A stretch of DNA of 64,000 bases, from positions 159,645-223,644 of the forward strand of contig JAJDXQ010000015.1 in the NCBI GenBank assembly GCA_022823185.1. The letters run 5' to 3'. The DNA is from Caldilineaceae bacterium (GTDB lineage: Bacteria; Chloroflexota; Anaerolineae; Caldilineales; Caldilineaceae). Below, in pieces: positions 7,854 through 17,476 of this stretch. The translations under genes and the position numbers were made by a program. The notes beneath the pieces are model-generated. The model saw only the letters and a program-made list of their open reading frames with translations, did no database searches and was not told where the DNA came from. The stretch's first letter is position 1. Each line of letters starts with the position of its first letter.

Positions 7854-9335
7854 TCAACTGAACCAGAACGAATAAAGCTCCGCCTGCCACAAATGAAAAC
7901 GCAGCCTGACAGTCCGGCCCGCCAACTCCTTCAGACTCCGCCCATCGCGCCATTCAACCCGTTCGTCAATACTATCCTTGATGGCCGGAATGCAATCCTC
8001 TTTCGTATAGCCGGGAATGGGCGCGCCGCTTCCCGCGTCAATCACCTCTACCAGCACACGCCCCCGCCACGAATCCGCGTTCACATGCAGCGTATCGCCG
8101 CCCACCTCCACCGGACGTGTAAGGACCGACCCCCACTCAACCCCGCCTTTAAGCGAAACAAAGCCGTCCATGCGCAGCCGCGCAAGGCAGAGCGCGCTGG
8201 CATCCATGTAGCGCCTGTTCAGCGTATCCTCAACAGAAAGGCTGCGATAGCGAAACCCCAGATAGTAGAACCACAACTCATTGTTCCGTTGAACCGGGCG
8301 GTTCAGGATCAGGATCTGGCCCGTATCGTACGTCTCACCGTCCCCAACCGGCGACAGCTCCATAAATGGCGCCCGGTCCGCAGCCCGCTCCCAGTCCAGC
8401 AGATTGCGGCTGGAAGCCAGCTCCACTGACTTGCGGCTGTCAACGTTCTCATACATGGGGGGATGTTTGCCCGCCCAGTGGTGCATCACCGGCATCGCCA
8501 GGTAGAGGCCCTCATACGGAAATATCGGGAAGTTGTAAACATCCGTCCGCCACTCCTCAGGCCGGTTGAAGATCGGCGTCAGATACGCCGGATCGTCGAA
8601 AAATCGCTGCAGCCGTTCATGGCCGTTTTCCTGGTCGGTCTGGTCCGCGCGAAAGATCAGCCCGTGCTCCTCCCAGTCGGCGAAATCCTCGCTCGTGTAC
8701 AGATGCCACGATCGTCCGTAAGGTCCGTTCCGCTTAACCGCAGCGATAAACTGCCGCCGAGCCTCGTCGTAGGTCAGGTGCGACTCATCATGGCTGTGCA
8801 GCGTGGGAACTTCCAGTTCCTCCCAGTGCAAAAAGTCCGCCGAAACCACCGAGCGCAACGCGCTCCCGCCGTAGCGCAGACCCTTGAAACGCCGGCGGGG
8901 ATCGGGATCGTGCGGATCGTAAATCGGCCCTTGAAGCAGCCCTTTCGCGCTGGGAAGAATGTTGTTCTCGCCGCCGACCGGCGTGCCCTGCCAGGTCAGC
9001 GCAGAATAGTCATACAGCCCCAGAAACGGCTTCTCCCAGTTCACGCCGTCCTCCGAAACCGCATAGCAGGCGAAACTCTCCCCGCCGGCCGGCGCCCCGG
9101 TCACATCCAGCCGCACTTCTGGATCCAACCCCTCGGCCCCGGTCAGGTAGATCATCTTGAAGATCCCCTCATCCGGCAGCCAGACCGGCGTCGTCCGGAT
9201 CTGAATCACATTGTTCTCCCAGCGGTATTCCGGCCGGATCACAACGTTGTCGCGCGCCTTCCGCGGCTGGTGCAGCTTGCGCGCCAGATTGTCGATCGCC
9301 TCGACCTCGTGATCGTCGATAAAGAGATGTTTCAT
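7854..9335 (-). CDS. Five-bladed beta-propeller glycosidase-like protein (GH32/43/68 superfamily type)
   Basis: A 493-residue soluble protein with no signal peptide. Repeated blade-like patterns such as ISVDG-type turns (AVSEDGVNWEKP, SADFLHWEEL, TSEDFADWEEHG, SSRNLLDWERA) are typical of five-bladed propellers related to GH32 and GH43. Proteins of this kind are common in Chloroflexota and Planctomycetota sugar clusters and are usually annotated only as hypothetical. I cannot assign catalytic acids with confidence, and the substrate is unknown. The RBS GGAGGG lies nine bases before the ATG. The gene follows a Gfo/Idh/MocA oxidoreductase by 31 bases on the same strand, so the two are probably co-transcribed. 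Its stop is next to a heptad repeat array. Confidence 0.75.
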   Translation of the reverse strand: MKHLFIDDHEVEAIDNLARKLHQPRKARDNVVIRPEYRWENNVIQIRTTPVWLPDEGIFKMIYLTGAEGLDPEVRLDVTGAPAGGESFACYAVSEDGVNWEKPFLGLYDYSALTWQGTPVGGENNILPSAKGLLQGPIYDPHDPDPRRRFKGLRYGGSALRSVVSADFLHWEELEVPTLHSHDESHLTYDEARRQFIAAVKRNGPYGRSWHLYTSEDFADWEEHGLIFRADQTDQENGHERLQRFFDDPAYLTPIFNRPEEWRTDVYNFPIFPYEGLYLAMPVMHHWAGKHPPMYENVDSRKSVELASSRNLLDWERAADRAPFMELSPVGDGETYDTGQILILNRPVQRNNELWFYYLGFRYRSLSVEDTLNRRYMDASALCLARLRMDGFVSLKGGVEWGSVLTRPVEVGGDTLHVNADSWRGRVLVEVIDAGSGAPIPGYTKEDCIPAIKDSIDERVEWRDGRSLKELAGRTVRLRFHLWQAELYSFWFS

Positions 9336-9366
9336 TGCCGTCCCTCCTTCCTGCCCCGCGCCCGAC

Positions 9367-10467
9367 TCAGAAATGCCCTTCGTCTCTCAGCATGTACAAC
9401 TGAGAAGAGCGATCGGCCAGCGGCAGCTCCACCGGCCGGTTCCCCTGCCGCTGTGACTCGTAAATGGCCATCACCATCTCCAGCGAAGCCACCCCGTCCT
9501 CTCCGTTCGAGCTCGGTTCGCCGCCGTCCTCGATGCAGCGTACCAGCTCCTCCACCGCCAGCTGGATCGAGCTTGCCTCTTCTATCGCTGGAAAAGGCTG
9601 CGGCTCCAGTGTAAACCACTCGATGCGGGGATCCGGCTCATTCAGGCGGTCGGTCGTGTCCACGCCCAACAGCCACTGGTTACCCGCATACTCCAGGCTG
9701 ATCACCCCATCAGTTCCCTGCAGCTCCAGACCGAATCTGGCATACCGCGTCAGCTCGTTCGCCATGCACACCGCGCTGACGCCCGAATGGAAACTGAAGA
9801 TCGCATCACTGATGTCCTCCACCTGAAACTCATGGCGGTGGCGCCGGTGCGCCGTACCGACTACCGATTTAACGTCGCCCGCATAGATGCGAAACAGGTC
9901 AAACGTATGCACTGCATCGTGGATCAGCGGCCCCTCTTCGTCCGCCGTCCACGCCGGGAACGGCTTTACGCCCTGGCAGATGCCCAACATCGAAATCAGG
10001 TCTCCGATAGCCCCCTCATTGACCATCTCCTTCGCCTTGATAAAGGCAGGATTCCAGCGTCTTGAGTGATTGACTGACAGCACGCATCCAGTGCGCCGGC
10101 ACGCCTCTACAATCGCGTCCCCGTCCTCCAGGCTCAGCGCCAGCGGCTTCTCACACAGAATCCCCTTGGCGCCGTTTTCCACCGCTGCCTCCACAATGTC
10201 CCGGTGCAGCCCCGGATGTGTCGCCACGCACACAATATCCAGCTTCTCCTTCTCCAACATCTGCCGGTAGTCCAGATAGAGCGCGTCCACATCCCACATA
10301 CGCCCAAACACTTGCAGATGCTCGTTCCCCCGGCTCGCCCCGGCCACAAGCTCCGTCTGCGCGCACACAGCCAGCCCGCCCGCATGGGTAAGCGGCGTCG
10401 GCGGGTCCGTCTCCCAAAGAGTGCCAATCCGGCCGCATCCAACCAGACCGGCGCGATAAGTATTCAT
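9367..10467 (-). CDS. Gfo/Idh/MocA family oxidoreductase (1 of 7)
   Basis: A 366-residue NAD(P)-dependent sugar/inositol-type dehydrogenase. The N-terminal Rossmann fold starts with VGCGRIG at residues 9-15, and CEKPLALS is the family EKP motif. The second domain contains HDAVHTFDLFR, with the conserved His of the catalytic region. The RBS AAAGGA lies six bases before the ATG. The gene is followed by the propeller glycosidase-like gene, so a sugar substrate is likely. Seven members of this family occur in the window with low mutual similarity, so the individual substrates cannot be inferred. Confidence 0.92.
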   Translation of the reverse strand: MNTYRAGLVGCGRIGTLWETDPPTPLTHAGGLAVCAQTELVAGASRGNEHLQVFGRMWDVDALYLDYRQMLEKEKLDIVCVATHPGLHRDIVEAAVENGAKGILCEKPLALSLEDGDAIVEACRRTGCVLSVNHSRRWNPAFIKAKEMVNEGAIGDLISMLGICQGVKPFPAWTADEEGPLIHDAVHTFDLFRIYAGDVKSVVGTAHRRHRHEFQVEDISDAIFSFHSGVSAVCMANELTRYARFGLELQGTDGVISLEYAGNQWLLGVDTTDRLNEPDPRIEWFTLEPQPFPAIEEASSIQLAVEELVRCIEDGGEPSSNGEDGVASLEMVMAIYESQRQGNRPVELPLADRSSQLYMLRDEGHF

Positions 10468-10606
10468 ATGGTTCCTTTCTGTGGATGTTTTGAGAGGGTT
10501 ATGTTACTTGCGTGCAATTCTGCGCGGCGGTGTGATTCTCACGAAAAGCCCCTCAAGGCGATCGAGGATCCTATTCGTCCTTCGCCTGACGCGACGTTCC
10601 TGGCCA

Positions 10607-11047
10607 TCACGCCTGGCTAAACGGGTTCCGCGTTTTGAGTTCCGGAAACAAAGCGAAGTCACGATCACGAGTAAGGAGCACTTCTGTGCCGTGGGCATGG
10701 CAGATCGCGGCAATCCTTGCATCATGGACAGTCGCGCCCCGCACCTGCGGACGCTGTACAAGCCCGCTCAAAATCTCAAGAAAGCCGTCGGTCTCTCCAA
10801 TGAGATGATTCACCGGTGACGCAATCCACACTGCGAGCTGCTGCCATGCCAGTTCCGGCGACGTGGCGGCCTCTTTCCAGATTCGCCGATTTGTCACGAT
10901 GCTCAGAAACTCAAAACAACAGGGCCAGGGGATCGCCCAGCCCCGGCTTCCTTCAGCCAATCCGCGGACTATGTCGTACGCAGCCCCATGCACTTCAGAT
11001 TCCCTGCGATGGGCGTAAACGAGCAGATTCGTATCGACCGCGATCAC
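10607..11047 (-). CDS. vapC: PIN-domain ribonuclease toxin, VapC type
   Basis: Started at a GTG (11045-11047) that overlaps the antitoxin stop as GTGA, giving 146 residues; a longer ATG start at 11092 would run inside the antitoxin gene and is less likely. The PIN acidic residues are visible: Asp5 in VDTNLL, Glu46 in CCFEF, Asp109 in VHDARIAA, and Asp128/Asp130 in LTRDRDF. VapC toxins cleave RNA, often initiator tRNA or rRNA, and are held inactive by the VapB partner. The four-base overlap and gene order (antitoxin first) are the standard vapBC arrangement. Confidence 0.88.
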   Translation of the reverse strand: MIAVDTNLLVYAHRRESEVHGAAYDIVRGLAEGSRGWAIPWPCCFEFLSIVTNRRIWKEAATSPELAWQQLAVWIASPVNHLIGETDGFLEILSGLVQRPQVRGATVHDARIAAICHAHGTEVLLTRDRDFALFPELKTRNPFSQA

Positions 11048-11292
11048 GGGGACTCCGACTCCCCGTAAACGGTCTCCCGCAAATCCTGCCATGACATGGC
11101 ATTGAGCGGGTCCACAGCGTTCGGATCCCCCACACTCATATCGGGCAACTTGTACTTTCTCTGTGGTTCAGGCGCGGCAAGTGCGAGGCGAATGCCATCC
11201 TCGATAACGGCGCGCAGCGAACGGCCCGTGGCCTTCGCGTGCTGCCGCGCCCGTCGCAGCAGTTCATCTTGAATCTCAATGGTCGTTTTCAT
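11044..11292 (-). CDS. vapB: Antitoxin of the VapB type (ribbon-helix-helix-like)
   Basis: An 82-residue protein beginning MKTTIEIQDELLRRARQHAK, the pattern of ribbon-helix-helix antitoxins that pair with PIN toxins (a beta strand, then the helix with RSLRAVIEDGIR). The C-terminal half is probably the disordered toxin-binding tail, including NAMSWQDLRE. It is translationally coupled to the PIN gene. As in other vapBC operons, the antitoxin or complex would repress its own promoter; I could not identify the operator. Confidence 0.85.
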   Translation of the reverse strand: MKTTIEIQDELLRRARQHAKATGRSLRAVIEDGIRLALAAPEPQRKYKLPDMSVGDPNAVDPLNAMSWQDLRETVYGESESP

Positions 11293-11479
11293 GGCAGCAA
11301 TCCTACCAATATTCTGGGGATATGAGCAAGTGTCCTATCACGGTCAACAAAAGCGAAGACTGACCCATATCGTCGCTACGCTATCTCGGCCGCGGCCCCG
11401 CAGTTCCTCAACAGCTTTCCGCGGGACTCGCCGACAGCGCCCGGATCGGTAGACTGCCCCCCTCCAACGAACCCCCCGC

Positions 11480-12778
11480 CTACACCCGCGAAATCCGCCG
11501 CCGGAACGGCCACCGGTACCGCAGCCTCTGCCGCTCGCTGTAACCCTCATCACCCGGGGCCGGCGCCTCCACGCGGCCAAACATTACCCACCCCATCACC
11601 AGGAATGCCGCGCTCAACAGAAACACCGCGCTGTGCGGCGCCCCCAACCGCAACAGCCCGACCGTCACCAACGGAGCCACCAGGCCCCGCAGCCCAACCA
11701 CCGTCGACTGAATCGCCGCATACTCCGTCACCCTGTCCGGGTCCGCCAACTGTATACCCGCGCTGATCCGTCCCAGCTCAAAACCCGCCATCCCCAATCC
11801 CCGCGCAATAGCCGACGGCATCAACATCCACAGGCTTTGTGCTGACATATACGTCAGTGGCGTCACGATCGAGATCGCCGAGATAGCCCGAACGACAAAA
11901 AGGCCCCCCCGCTTGTCAATCGTCCGCCCCCACAGCAGATAGCTGAAAAACCAGGTTAACGACTCAACCAGCCCCAGCAATCCAATATCCGAATACGAGA
12001 GTTGCAAGCGGTCCACCTGCACGACCGGATAGAGCGGCCAGCTCAGCAGCCCCCCCAACCCAAACAATGAATAACTGAGTAGATAAACCGCGAAGTTCTT
12101 GTCGCCGCGCACGATCTGCCACAGCTCCGAAAACGCCTTCGTCTTGCGCCGCGGCAACTCCCCCTCGTCAAAGTCAATGCGTGTGAAAAGATATGTGGCC
12201 AGAATCCCAAACAGCGCCCCAATCGGGAAAAGCACCTGGTACCCCACCTTGTCCAGAGCCCATCCCGCCAATGGAGTGACCAGGAGAATGACGGAAACGC
12301 GCCCCATCCGCACCGTCGACATCACCTTGCCCCGCCCGCTTTCAGGATAGATCTTCTGAATAACGCGCGTGTATGCCGGGATCACAAACGCTTCCAGCAG
12401 CCAGAACACAATGCCGATCGCCATCAGCTGCGCCGCGCCCGTCACGAACGCCGTCAGCAGGAACAGCGAACGCCCCAGCAGCCAGCAGAAAACGATAATG
12501 TTGATTGTACGCCGGCGACGCATCAGAACGATGCTGAACGAAGTGAAGACCGATCCTACAAAGAGAAGCGCCGTATAGAGCGCCAGCATATCAACCGAGG
12601 CGCCCTGACGTCGCAGCACAACCTGCGTGAAGGGGATGATCGTAGCATAAAAAACGCCGTAGGCCAGCGACATCGAGAGCTCGATGTGCATGACACGGCG
12701 CACAGAGGGCGAAAGCGAACCGGCCAGCGCCGTCTCAAACCAGATGACGCTCCGGCTCAGTAATTCTCTTGTTTTCAT
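11480..12778 (-). CDS. MFS transporter, 12 TM
   Basis: A 432-residue integral membrane protein. Regularly spaced hydrophobic segments give about 11-12 helices, starting near residue 30 (LSMSLAYGVFYATIIPF), with an arginine-rich loop RRRRTI after the third helix that matches the MFS A-loop position. The C-terminal tail is cytoplasmic and basic. The ATG at 12778 has GGAG five bases upstream. The substrate is unknown. It stands alone between the vapBC pair and the divergent exporter operon. Confidence 0.8.
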   Translation of the reverse strand: MKTRELLSRSVIWFETALAGSLSPSVRRVMHIELSMSLAYGVFYATIIPFTQVVLRRQGASVDMLALYTALLFVGSVFTSFSIVLMRRRRTINIIVFCWLLGRSLFLLTAFVTGAAQLMAIGIVFWLLEAFVIPAYTRVIQKIYPESGRGKVMSTVRMGRVSVILLVTPLAGWALDKVGYQVLFPIGALFGILATYLFTRIDFDEGELPRRKTKAFSELWQIVRGDKNFAVYLLSYSLFGLGGLLSWPLYPVVQVDRLQLSYSDIGLLGLVESLTWFFSYLLWGRTIDKRGGLFVVRAISAISIVTPLTYMSAQSLWMLMPSAIARGLGMAGFELGRISAGIQLADPDRVTEYAAIQSTVVGLRGLVAPLVTVGLLRLGAPHSAVFLLSAAFLVMGWVMFGRVEAPAPGDEGYSERQRLRYRWPFRRRISRV

Positions 12779-13092
12779 CTTGCTCCAGCCTCAGGCGTTT
12801 CCGGCGCCTGGCCTCTTGCTTGCGAACTGCGATGACCAATCTACTCTCAGGCCGGAGCGGGACCCCCAGTCCATCAAGGTCCTCTATCCGCTGCCGCGAC
12901 AATGCCGCAGCGTCCAACGATCGGTGACGGTCAAACTCGTCCCAACACGGTTCTCCCCGCGCCGCCCTGTAGGCAGCCAGGGACACTCCCCCTAACCTAT
13001 CACAGAGCCCGCCACACAACAACCCGGACAACCGCCTGTGAACCGCCAATCCGATGCCTGAACCCATCCTGCTCAAACGCCCTTCCTCCCAC

Positions 13093-13120
13093 TGACCATT
13101 GATCACTGACCACTTCAGTT
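13093..13120 (+). repeat. Heptad array, three units
   Basis: TGACCAT, TGATCAC and TGACCAC followed by TTCAGTT. It lies in the roughly 640-base divergent spacer between the MFS gene and the exporter operon. No gene is visible in that spacer (12779-13417). Confidence 0.75.
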
Positions 13121-13154
13121 CCAACACCACCACTCGTCGTCAATTCCCTTTCAA

Positions 13155-13245
13155 GACACCAACCCATCCCCCAAATCCCAAGAATCCCCCCAAATCCCCG
13201 TTCAGACAACAGCCCTTCCCCCAATCCCCGTCCCGACCACTTCGC
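13155..13245 (+). repeat. C-rich intergenic repeats, CCCCAAATCCCCGTTCAGACAA type
   Basis: The best copy is at about 13186-13209; partial copies (CCCCCAAATCC, CCCCCAATCC) flank it. It has the same orientation as the copies at 2341 and 63601. Confidence 0.7.
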
Positions 13246-13262
13246 CCTCCCGCGCAATCGAG

Positions 13263-13291
13263 TTGACATCTATCCCAATCGCGTTTAGCCT
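13263..13291 (+). promoter_or_regulatory. Promoter of the exporter operon
   Basis: TTGACA at 13263-13268 and TAGCCT at 13286-13291 are 17 bases apart. The -10 box is weak but the -35 is perfect. Transcription would begin about 120 bases before the adaptor gene. Confidence 0.5.
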
Positions 13292-13417
13292 AGTCACAGG
13301 GTGTCCCCAACCGGGTCTGCCCGCTGAACGCAGATTCATGGAACGCGTTCAACAGTAGGCGACAACCCAATACCCACCGCGACTCTCTCGCCGCGTTTGA
13401 ACCCCTACGGACCAGCG

Positions 13418-14632
13418 ATGTCTGCCTCACCTCAACCGACTTCCAGCTTTCGATCCCGCCACTCAATCCGCCTACTCCTCCTGTTGGCCGTGCTGGCAAT
13501 CGCCATCTCGGGCTGCCTCACACCTGTGCGCGTCGTGCCCACCCCAACACCCTGGCCCACGCCCGTTCCCTCGGAACAGAACCGCTATACCGTCACGCGC
13601 GGCGTCATCGAAGATCGCTTCCAGCTCATCGCGGAGGTGGCCCCCTTGCGCTGGGAGCCTCTCGCTTTCGCCGTTGACGGCAAACTCGGCGCAGTTCTGG
13701 TCAGCGAAGGGGAACAGGCCGAAGAGGGGCAGATCCTTGCCGAGCTGATCATGCCCGACCTGCTCGAACAGCTCGAACAGGCCCGCCTCGACCTTTCACG
13801 GGCGGAAAGTGTCCTTTGGGTCTACGAAAACGAACTCAGCTTCGACCTGGAAAGAGCCCAACTGGATGTCCGTCGCGTTGAACTCCTGCTCGAACACGCC
13901 CGCAATGCCGGTGACGCCAACCTGGTAGCCATCCAGGAAGTCGAGCTCGAACTCGCCCAACTCAACCTGCGCGAAGTCGAGAGCCGCGTCGACCCTTCCC
14001 TCGTACAATCGGTCGCCCGCGCCAATCTGGCTGTCGTGGCACTCGAACGCCAGGTCGAGGAACGCCGCATCCGGGCCCCGTTTTCCGGCCAGGTCGTGGC
14101 CGTCGGAATCGGCCTAAACAGTATGCGCGGCCCCTTGGATCCGCCGCAACGCCGCGCCGACGTGCCCGCCTTTTCTCCCTTCATGGTTATCGTCGAACCT
14201 CAACCCGTGGAGCTGATCGTCTCCAGCCAGAGCTCGCGCGCCTCAGAACTGAGCGTCGGCCTGGAGGTGACCGCAACCCATCGTTGGGCCCAGGACGAGC
14301 CCTTCCCGGTTCAGGTTTCCCAACTGCCGACAATCTCCTCCGGCGATCGCTTCACCCCCGGCTTCCCCGGCTCCATTCACCTCGCTGTGGAAGGCGAAAC
14401 GCCGCCGCTCGTCGCCGGAGAATTCATCAACATCGAAGTCGTCGCCGCCGTGCGCGAAGATACACTCCTGCTGCCCGACGCGGCCGTGCGCCGCTTCGGC
14501 GGCCGCACCTTTGTCGTCGTCCAGGATGGAGACCGCCAGCGCCGCATCGACATTCGCACGGGCCTGGAAAGCCAGGGCATGGTCGAAGTGCTGGAAGGAC
14601 TCGAAGAGGGCGACGTCATTGTGGGACGTTAG
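13418..14632 (+). CDS. Efflux periplasmic adaptor lipoprotein (HlyD/MacA-like)
   Basis: 404 residues from the ATG at 13418; a TTG at 13397 would add seven. A hydrophobic signal ends in a lipobox (ISGC, Cys33), followed by a proline/threonine-rich linker, so it is an extracytoplasmic lipoprotein. A biotin/lipoyl-like half-motif (GAVLVSEGEQAEEGQILAEL) precedes a coiled-coil hairpin of about 80 residues rich in Glu, Leu and Arg. The second half-motif (RIRAPFSGQVVAVGI) follows, then a beta-barrel domain with VVVQDGDRQRRIDIRTGLES. This is the order of MacA-type adaptors. The stop is directly followed by the ATG of the FtsX permease, so the genes are coupled. Confidence 0.9.
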   Translation: MSASPQPTSSFRSRHSIRLLLLLAVLAIAISGCLTPVRVVPTPTPWPTPVPSEQNRYTVTRGVIEDRFQLIAEVAPLRWEPLAFAVDGKLGAVLVSEGEQAEEGQILAELIMPDLLEQLEQARLDLSRAESVLWVYENELSFDLERAQLDVRRVELLLEHARNAGDANLVAIQEVELELAQLNLREVESRVDPSLVQSVARANLAVVALERQVEERRIRAPFSGQVVAVGIGLNSMRGPLDPPQRRADVPAFSPFMVIVEPQPVELIVSSQSSRASELSVGLEVTATHRWAQDEPFPVQVSQLPTISSGDRFTPGFPGSIHLAVEGETPPLVAGEFINIEVVAAVREDTLLLPDAAVRRFGGRTFVVVQDGDRQRRIDIRTGLESQGMVEVLEGLEEGDVIVGR

Positions 14633-17473
14633 ATGCCTGCCCGTCTCCCTTTCCTCGGTCTTGCTCTGCGCCGTCTTTCCAGCCGGCCCAGCCTGACCTT
14701 ACTCTCTCTACTTAGCATCGTCCTCGCCATCGGCATGGTCGCCAGTATCCCCATCTTCTCGCAAGGGGTCAGCTACCTCCTGCTTCAGGACGAACTGACC
14801 AATATCGCCAACATCTTCCACCGCCCGCCCCTGACGATGCGCTTCTACTACATCGTCCCCAAGAGCAGCGCACTGTCTCTCGACAACGCCCTGCGCCTGG
14901 AACACGACTTCACCCGCATCGTCGAGCGAGAAACGGGCCTGGCCGTGGCCGACACGCTCACCTACGTCGCCAGCCCCGGTATGACCATCCAGCCACTCGA
15001 CGAAAAACATACCTACTCCGACCTCAAAGAAAATGTCATCGTTGAAAATGTCCAGTTCGCCGTCGTCACCGACATCGGGAATCGCATCGACATCATAGAG
15101 GGCGTGCCCTACGGCGTCACGAGCGGCGGCGCCTCCGTAAACGTCTGGCTCTATCACGAAAAAGCCACAGAACTGGGCTTCCAGGTTGGCGAATCCTATC
15201 ATATGGTCGAAGGCGCCTCCGGCAACGACATCCCCATTACCGTCGCCGGCGTCTGGAGACCCAGCGACCCCTCAGACTTCTACTGGTCTGCCACCACGAT
15301 CTCCTGGCGCAAACTCCTGCTCGTGCCCGATGACGTCTACCGCAGCGCCATCGAGCCCAACATCAGCCGCAGAACCGGTATCGCCGTCTGGTATCTCAGC
15401 CCGGACGAAGAAACGCTCAAACTACATCAGGCCGATACCGTCGCCAACGGCCTCCGCACCGTCCCAAGCAGAGCCGACCTGCTCTTCCCCGGCTCCAAAA
15501 TGGATGTCTCGCCCGAACTGCCTCTGAACCGTTACCTGCAGAGAAGAGCCAGCCTGTCCGCTCTGCTTGTCGGGTTCAGTCTGCCCGCCTTGGGTCTCCT
15601 GCTCTTCTTCTTGTGGATTCTCTCGCACGTAACAGCCCAGTTCCAACAGGAAGAGGTCGCAATTCTCGCTTCCCGCGGGGCGGGCCGCCGTTTTGTCACC
15701 TTGCTCATCCTGCTTGAAACCCTCCTCCTCCTCGCCGTCGGCATCCCCCTGGGCCTCGGCGCTGGCTATATCATGGCGCGCGCCATGGGCCTGGCATCCG
15801 GCTTCCTCGTCTTTACCCCGCGCGCCGGCATCCCCGCCACTCTACTCGAAGTGGACTGGCGTCTCATCGGACTCGCCTTGCTGCTCCTCGTTCTGGCGCG
15901 CGGCATCCCCGCCCTGCGCGCCGCTGGCAGCGGTATCGTCCAGCACCTGCGCGCCCGCTCCCGTCCCCACGCCGCCATCACCACTCTCCTGCTGGCCGGC
16001 GACGCAGCCCTCATTCTCCTCTCCTGGTACGCATACCGCCAGCTGAGCCAGCGGGGCACACTCGGCATCATCGGCTGGGAGCCAAGTGGCGATCCCTTCC
16101 GCGACCCGCTCCTGCTCCTGACTCCTTCCCTCTTCGTGTTCACTTCAGCCCTTGTGCTTACCCATCTCTTCCCCCTGCTCATGGGGCCCGTTGATCGCCT
16201 CGGAAACCGCCTCCGCTCCTTCGTCGCCTATATGGGTCTCACCCAGCTGCACCGCCAAGGCAGACACTACTCCGGCAGTCTCTTCCTCACCATGGTCTGT
16301 CTCAGCCTCGGCGCCTTCTACGCCTCCATGGCACTCAGCCTCGACCAGTGGCTGGCCGACCGCATCCACTACCAGGTCGGGGCCGACTACCGCTTCCAAC
16401 AGGGCATCCCGCCCCCGGACATGGGAGGCCCCGTCTTCCCCGATGAAGAGCCTGACCCTGAGGTGGTCAGCGCATGGCTTCTGCCCGTGGACGACTACCT
16501 CAGCATCCCCGGTGTCGAGGACGCGACCCGCGTCGCCGTCTTCAACGCCAACACCAGCGTCTCACGCTCCATCGACGCCGTCTTCCTCGGGATCGACCGC
16601 TACGACTTCGCCCGCGTCGCCTTCCATCGCCCCGATTTCAACTACGCGCCGCTTGGCGAACTGATGAATCGGCTCGGGATGTATCCCAACGGGATCCTCG
16701 TCTCGCGCAACTTCCTCAGGCGCAGCCGCCTCCTCGAAGGACAGATGACTGAGTTGGACATCTCCATAAACTACGGCTCATTTGAACACGAATTTCTCAT
16801 CGTCGGCGCCTACGACTACTTCCCGACCGCCTATCCCGAAGACACAGAAGTCTTCGTCGGCAACCTGGACTACGTGTTCGAGCAAGTCGGCGATGAAAGC
16901 CTCCACCAGATCTGGATGAAGACCGGCGAAGACGCCGTCCCCGAAACAATCATCGAAAACCTGCTGGATATGGGAATCTGGCCTATCCGCATCCGCGACG
17001 CACGGGCCCTCCTCACACTGGACGAAGAACGAGTGGAGCGCATCGGTCTCTACGGCATTCTCTCGGTCGGGTTCCTGGCCTCTACGCTCCTCGCCAGCCT
17101 CGGCCTGCTAGTCTACACCTATGCTTCGCTTCAAGGACGTCTGCAGCAGATCAGCGTCATGCGCGCCGTCGGCCTCAAAACCCGTCTCGTCCTCGCTATG
17201 GTCGGCGTCGAATACCTCGGCGTCATCCTCTTTGGCGTCCTCTGGGGCGTTGTCATCGGCATCGCCACCGCCTGGCTCTTCGTGCCCTTCTTCCGCGTCA
17301 GCGGGGATCCGATCTTTGCCTTGCCCCCCTTTGTGCGCCATATCGCCTGGGGCCAGATCGGCATCCTCGCCCTTGTCTTCGGCGCCGCCCTATTGGGGTC
17401 CCAGACGATCATCCTCTACTGGAGCACGCGTCGCGATCTCTTCCAGGTCCTGCGCATGGGGCAAAGGGAGTAG
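14633..17473 (+). CDS. FtsX-like ABC transporter permease with two FtsX domains
   Basis: 946 residues. An N-terminal helix at about 20-42 (LLSIVLAIGMVASIPIF) is followed by a large extracytoplasmic domain. A first FtsX block lies at about 310-450 (three helices around LLILLETLLLLAVGIPLGLGAGYIMARA). More helices follow, then a second outer domain and a second FtsX block at about 800-940 (SVMRAVGLKTRLVLAMVGVE is the typical coupling segment). This resembles the large MacB/LolCE-like permeases of type VII ABC systems, which move lipids, peptides or drugs by a mechanotransmission mechanism rather than through a channel. The start codon abuts the adaptor stop, and the ATPase gene follows after three bases. 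Confidence 0.9.
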   Translation: MPARLPFLGLALRRLSSRPSLTLLSLLSIVLAIGMVASIPIFSQGVSYLLLQDELTNIANIFHRPPLTMRFYYIVPKSSALSLDNALRLEHDFTRIVERETGLAVADTLTYVASPGMTIQPLDEKHTYSDLKENVIVENVQFAVVTDIGNRIDIIEGVPYGVTSGGASVNVWLYHEKATELGFQVGESYHMVEGASGNDIPITVAGVWRPSDPSDFYWSATTISWRKLLLVPDDVYRSAIEPNISRRTGIAVWYLSPDEETLKLHQADTVANGLRTVPSRADLLFPGSKMDVSPELPLNRYLQRRASLSALLVGFSLPALGLLLFFLWILSHVTAQFQQEEVAILASRGAGRRFVTLLILLETLLLLAVGIPLGLGAGYIMARAMGLASGFLVFTPRAGIPATLLEVDWRLIGLALLLLVLARGIPALRAAGSGIVQHLRARSRPHAAITTLLLAGDAALILLSWYAYRQLSQRGTLGIIGWEPSGDPFRDPLLLLTPSLFVFTSALVLTHLFPLLMGPVDRLGNRLRSFVAYMGLTQLHRQGRHYSGSLFLTMVCLSLGAFYASMALSLDQWLADRIHYQVGADYRFQQGIPPPDMGGPVFPDEEPDPEVVSAWLLPVDDYLSIPGVEDATRVAVFNANTSVSRSIDAVFLGIDRYDFARVAFHRPDFNYAPLGELMNRLGMYPNGILVSRNFLRRSRLLEGQMTELDISINYGSFEHEFLIVGAYDYFPTAYPEDTEVFVGNLDYVFEQVGDESLHQIWMKTGEDAVPETIIENLLDMGIWPIRIRDARALLTLDEERVERIGLYGILSVGFLASTLLASLGLLVYTYASLQGRLQQISVMRAVGLKTRLVLAMVGVEYLGVILFGVLWGVVIGIATAWLFVPFFRVSGDPIFALPPFVRHIAWGQIGILALVFGAALLGSQTIILYWSTRRDLFQVLRMGQRE

Positions 17474-17476
17474 AAT

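Noticed and set aside
11344..11580. Minus-strand 78-codon frame between vapB and the MFS gene
   Set aside because: Arg/Gly-rich, overlaps the end of the MFS gene in another frame, no RBS.
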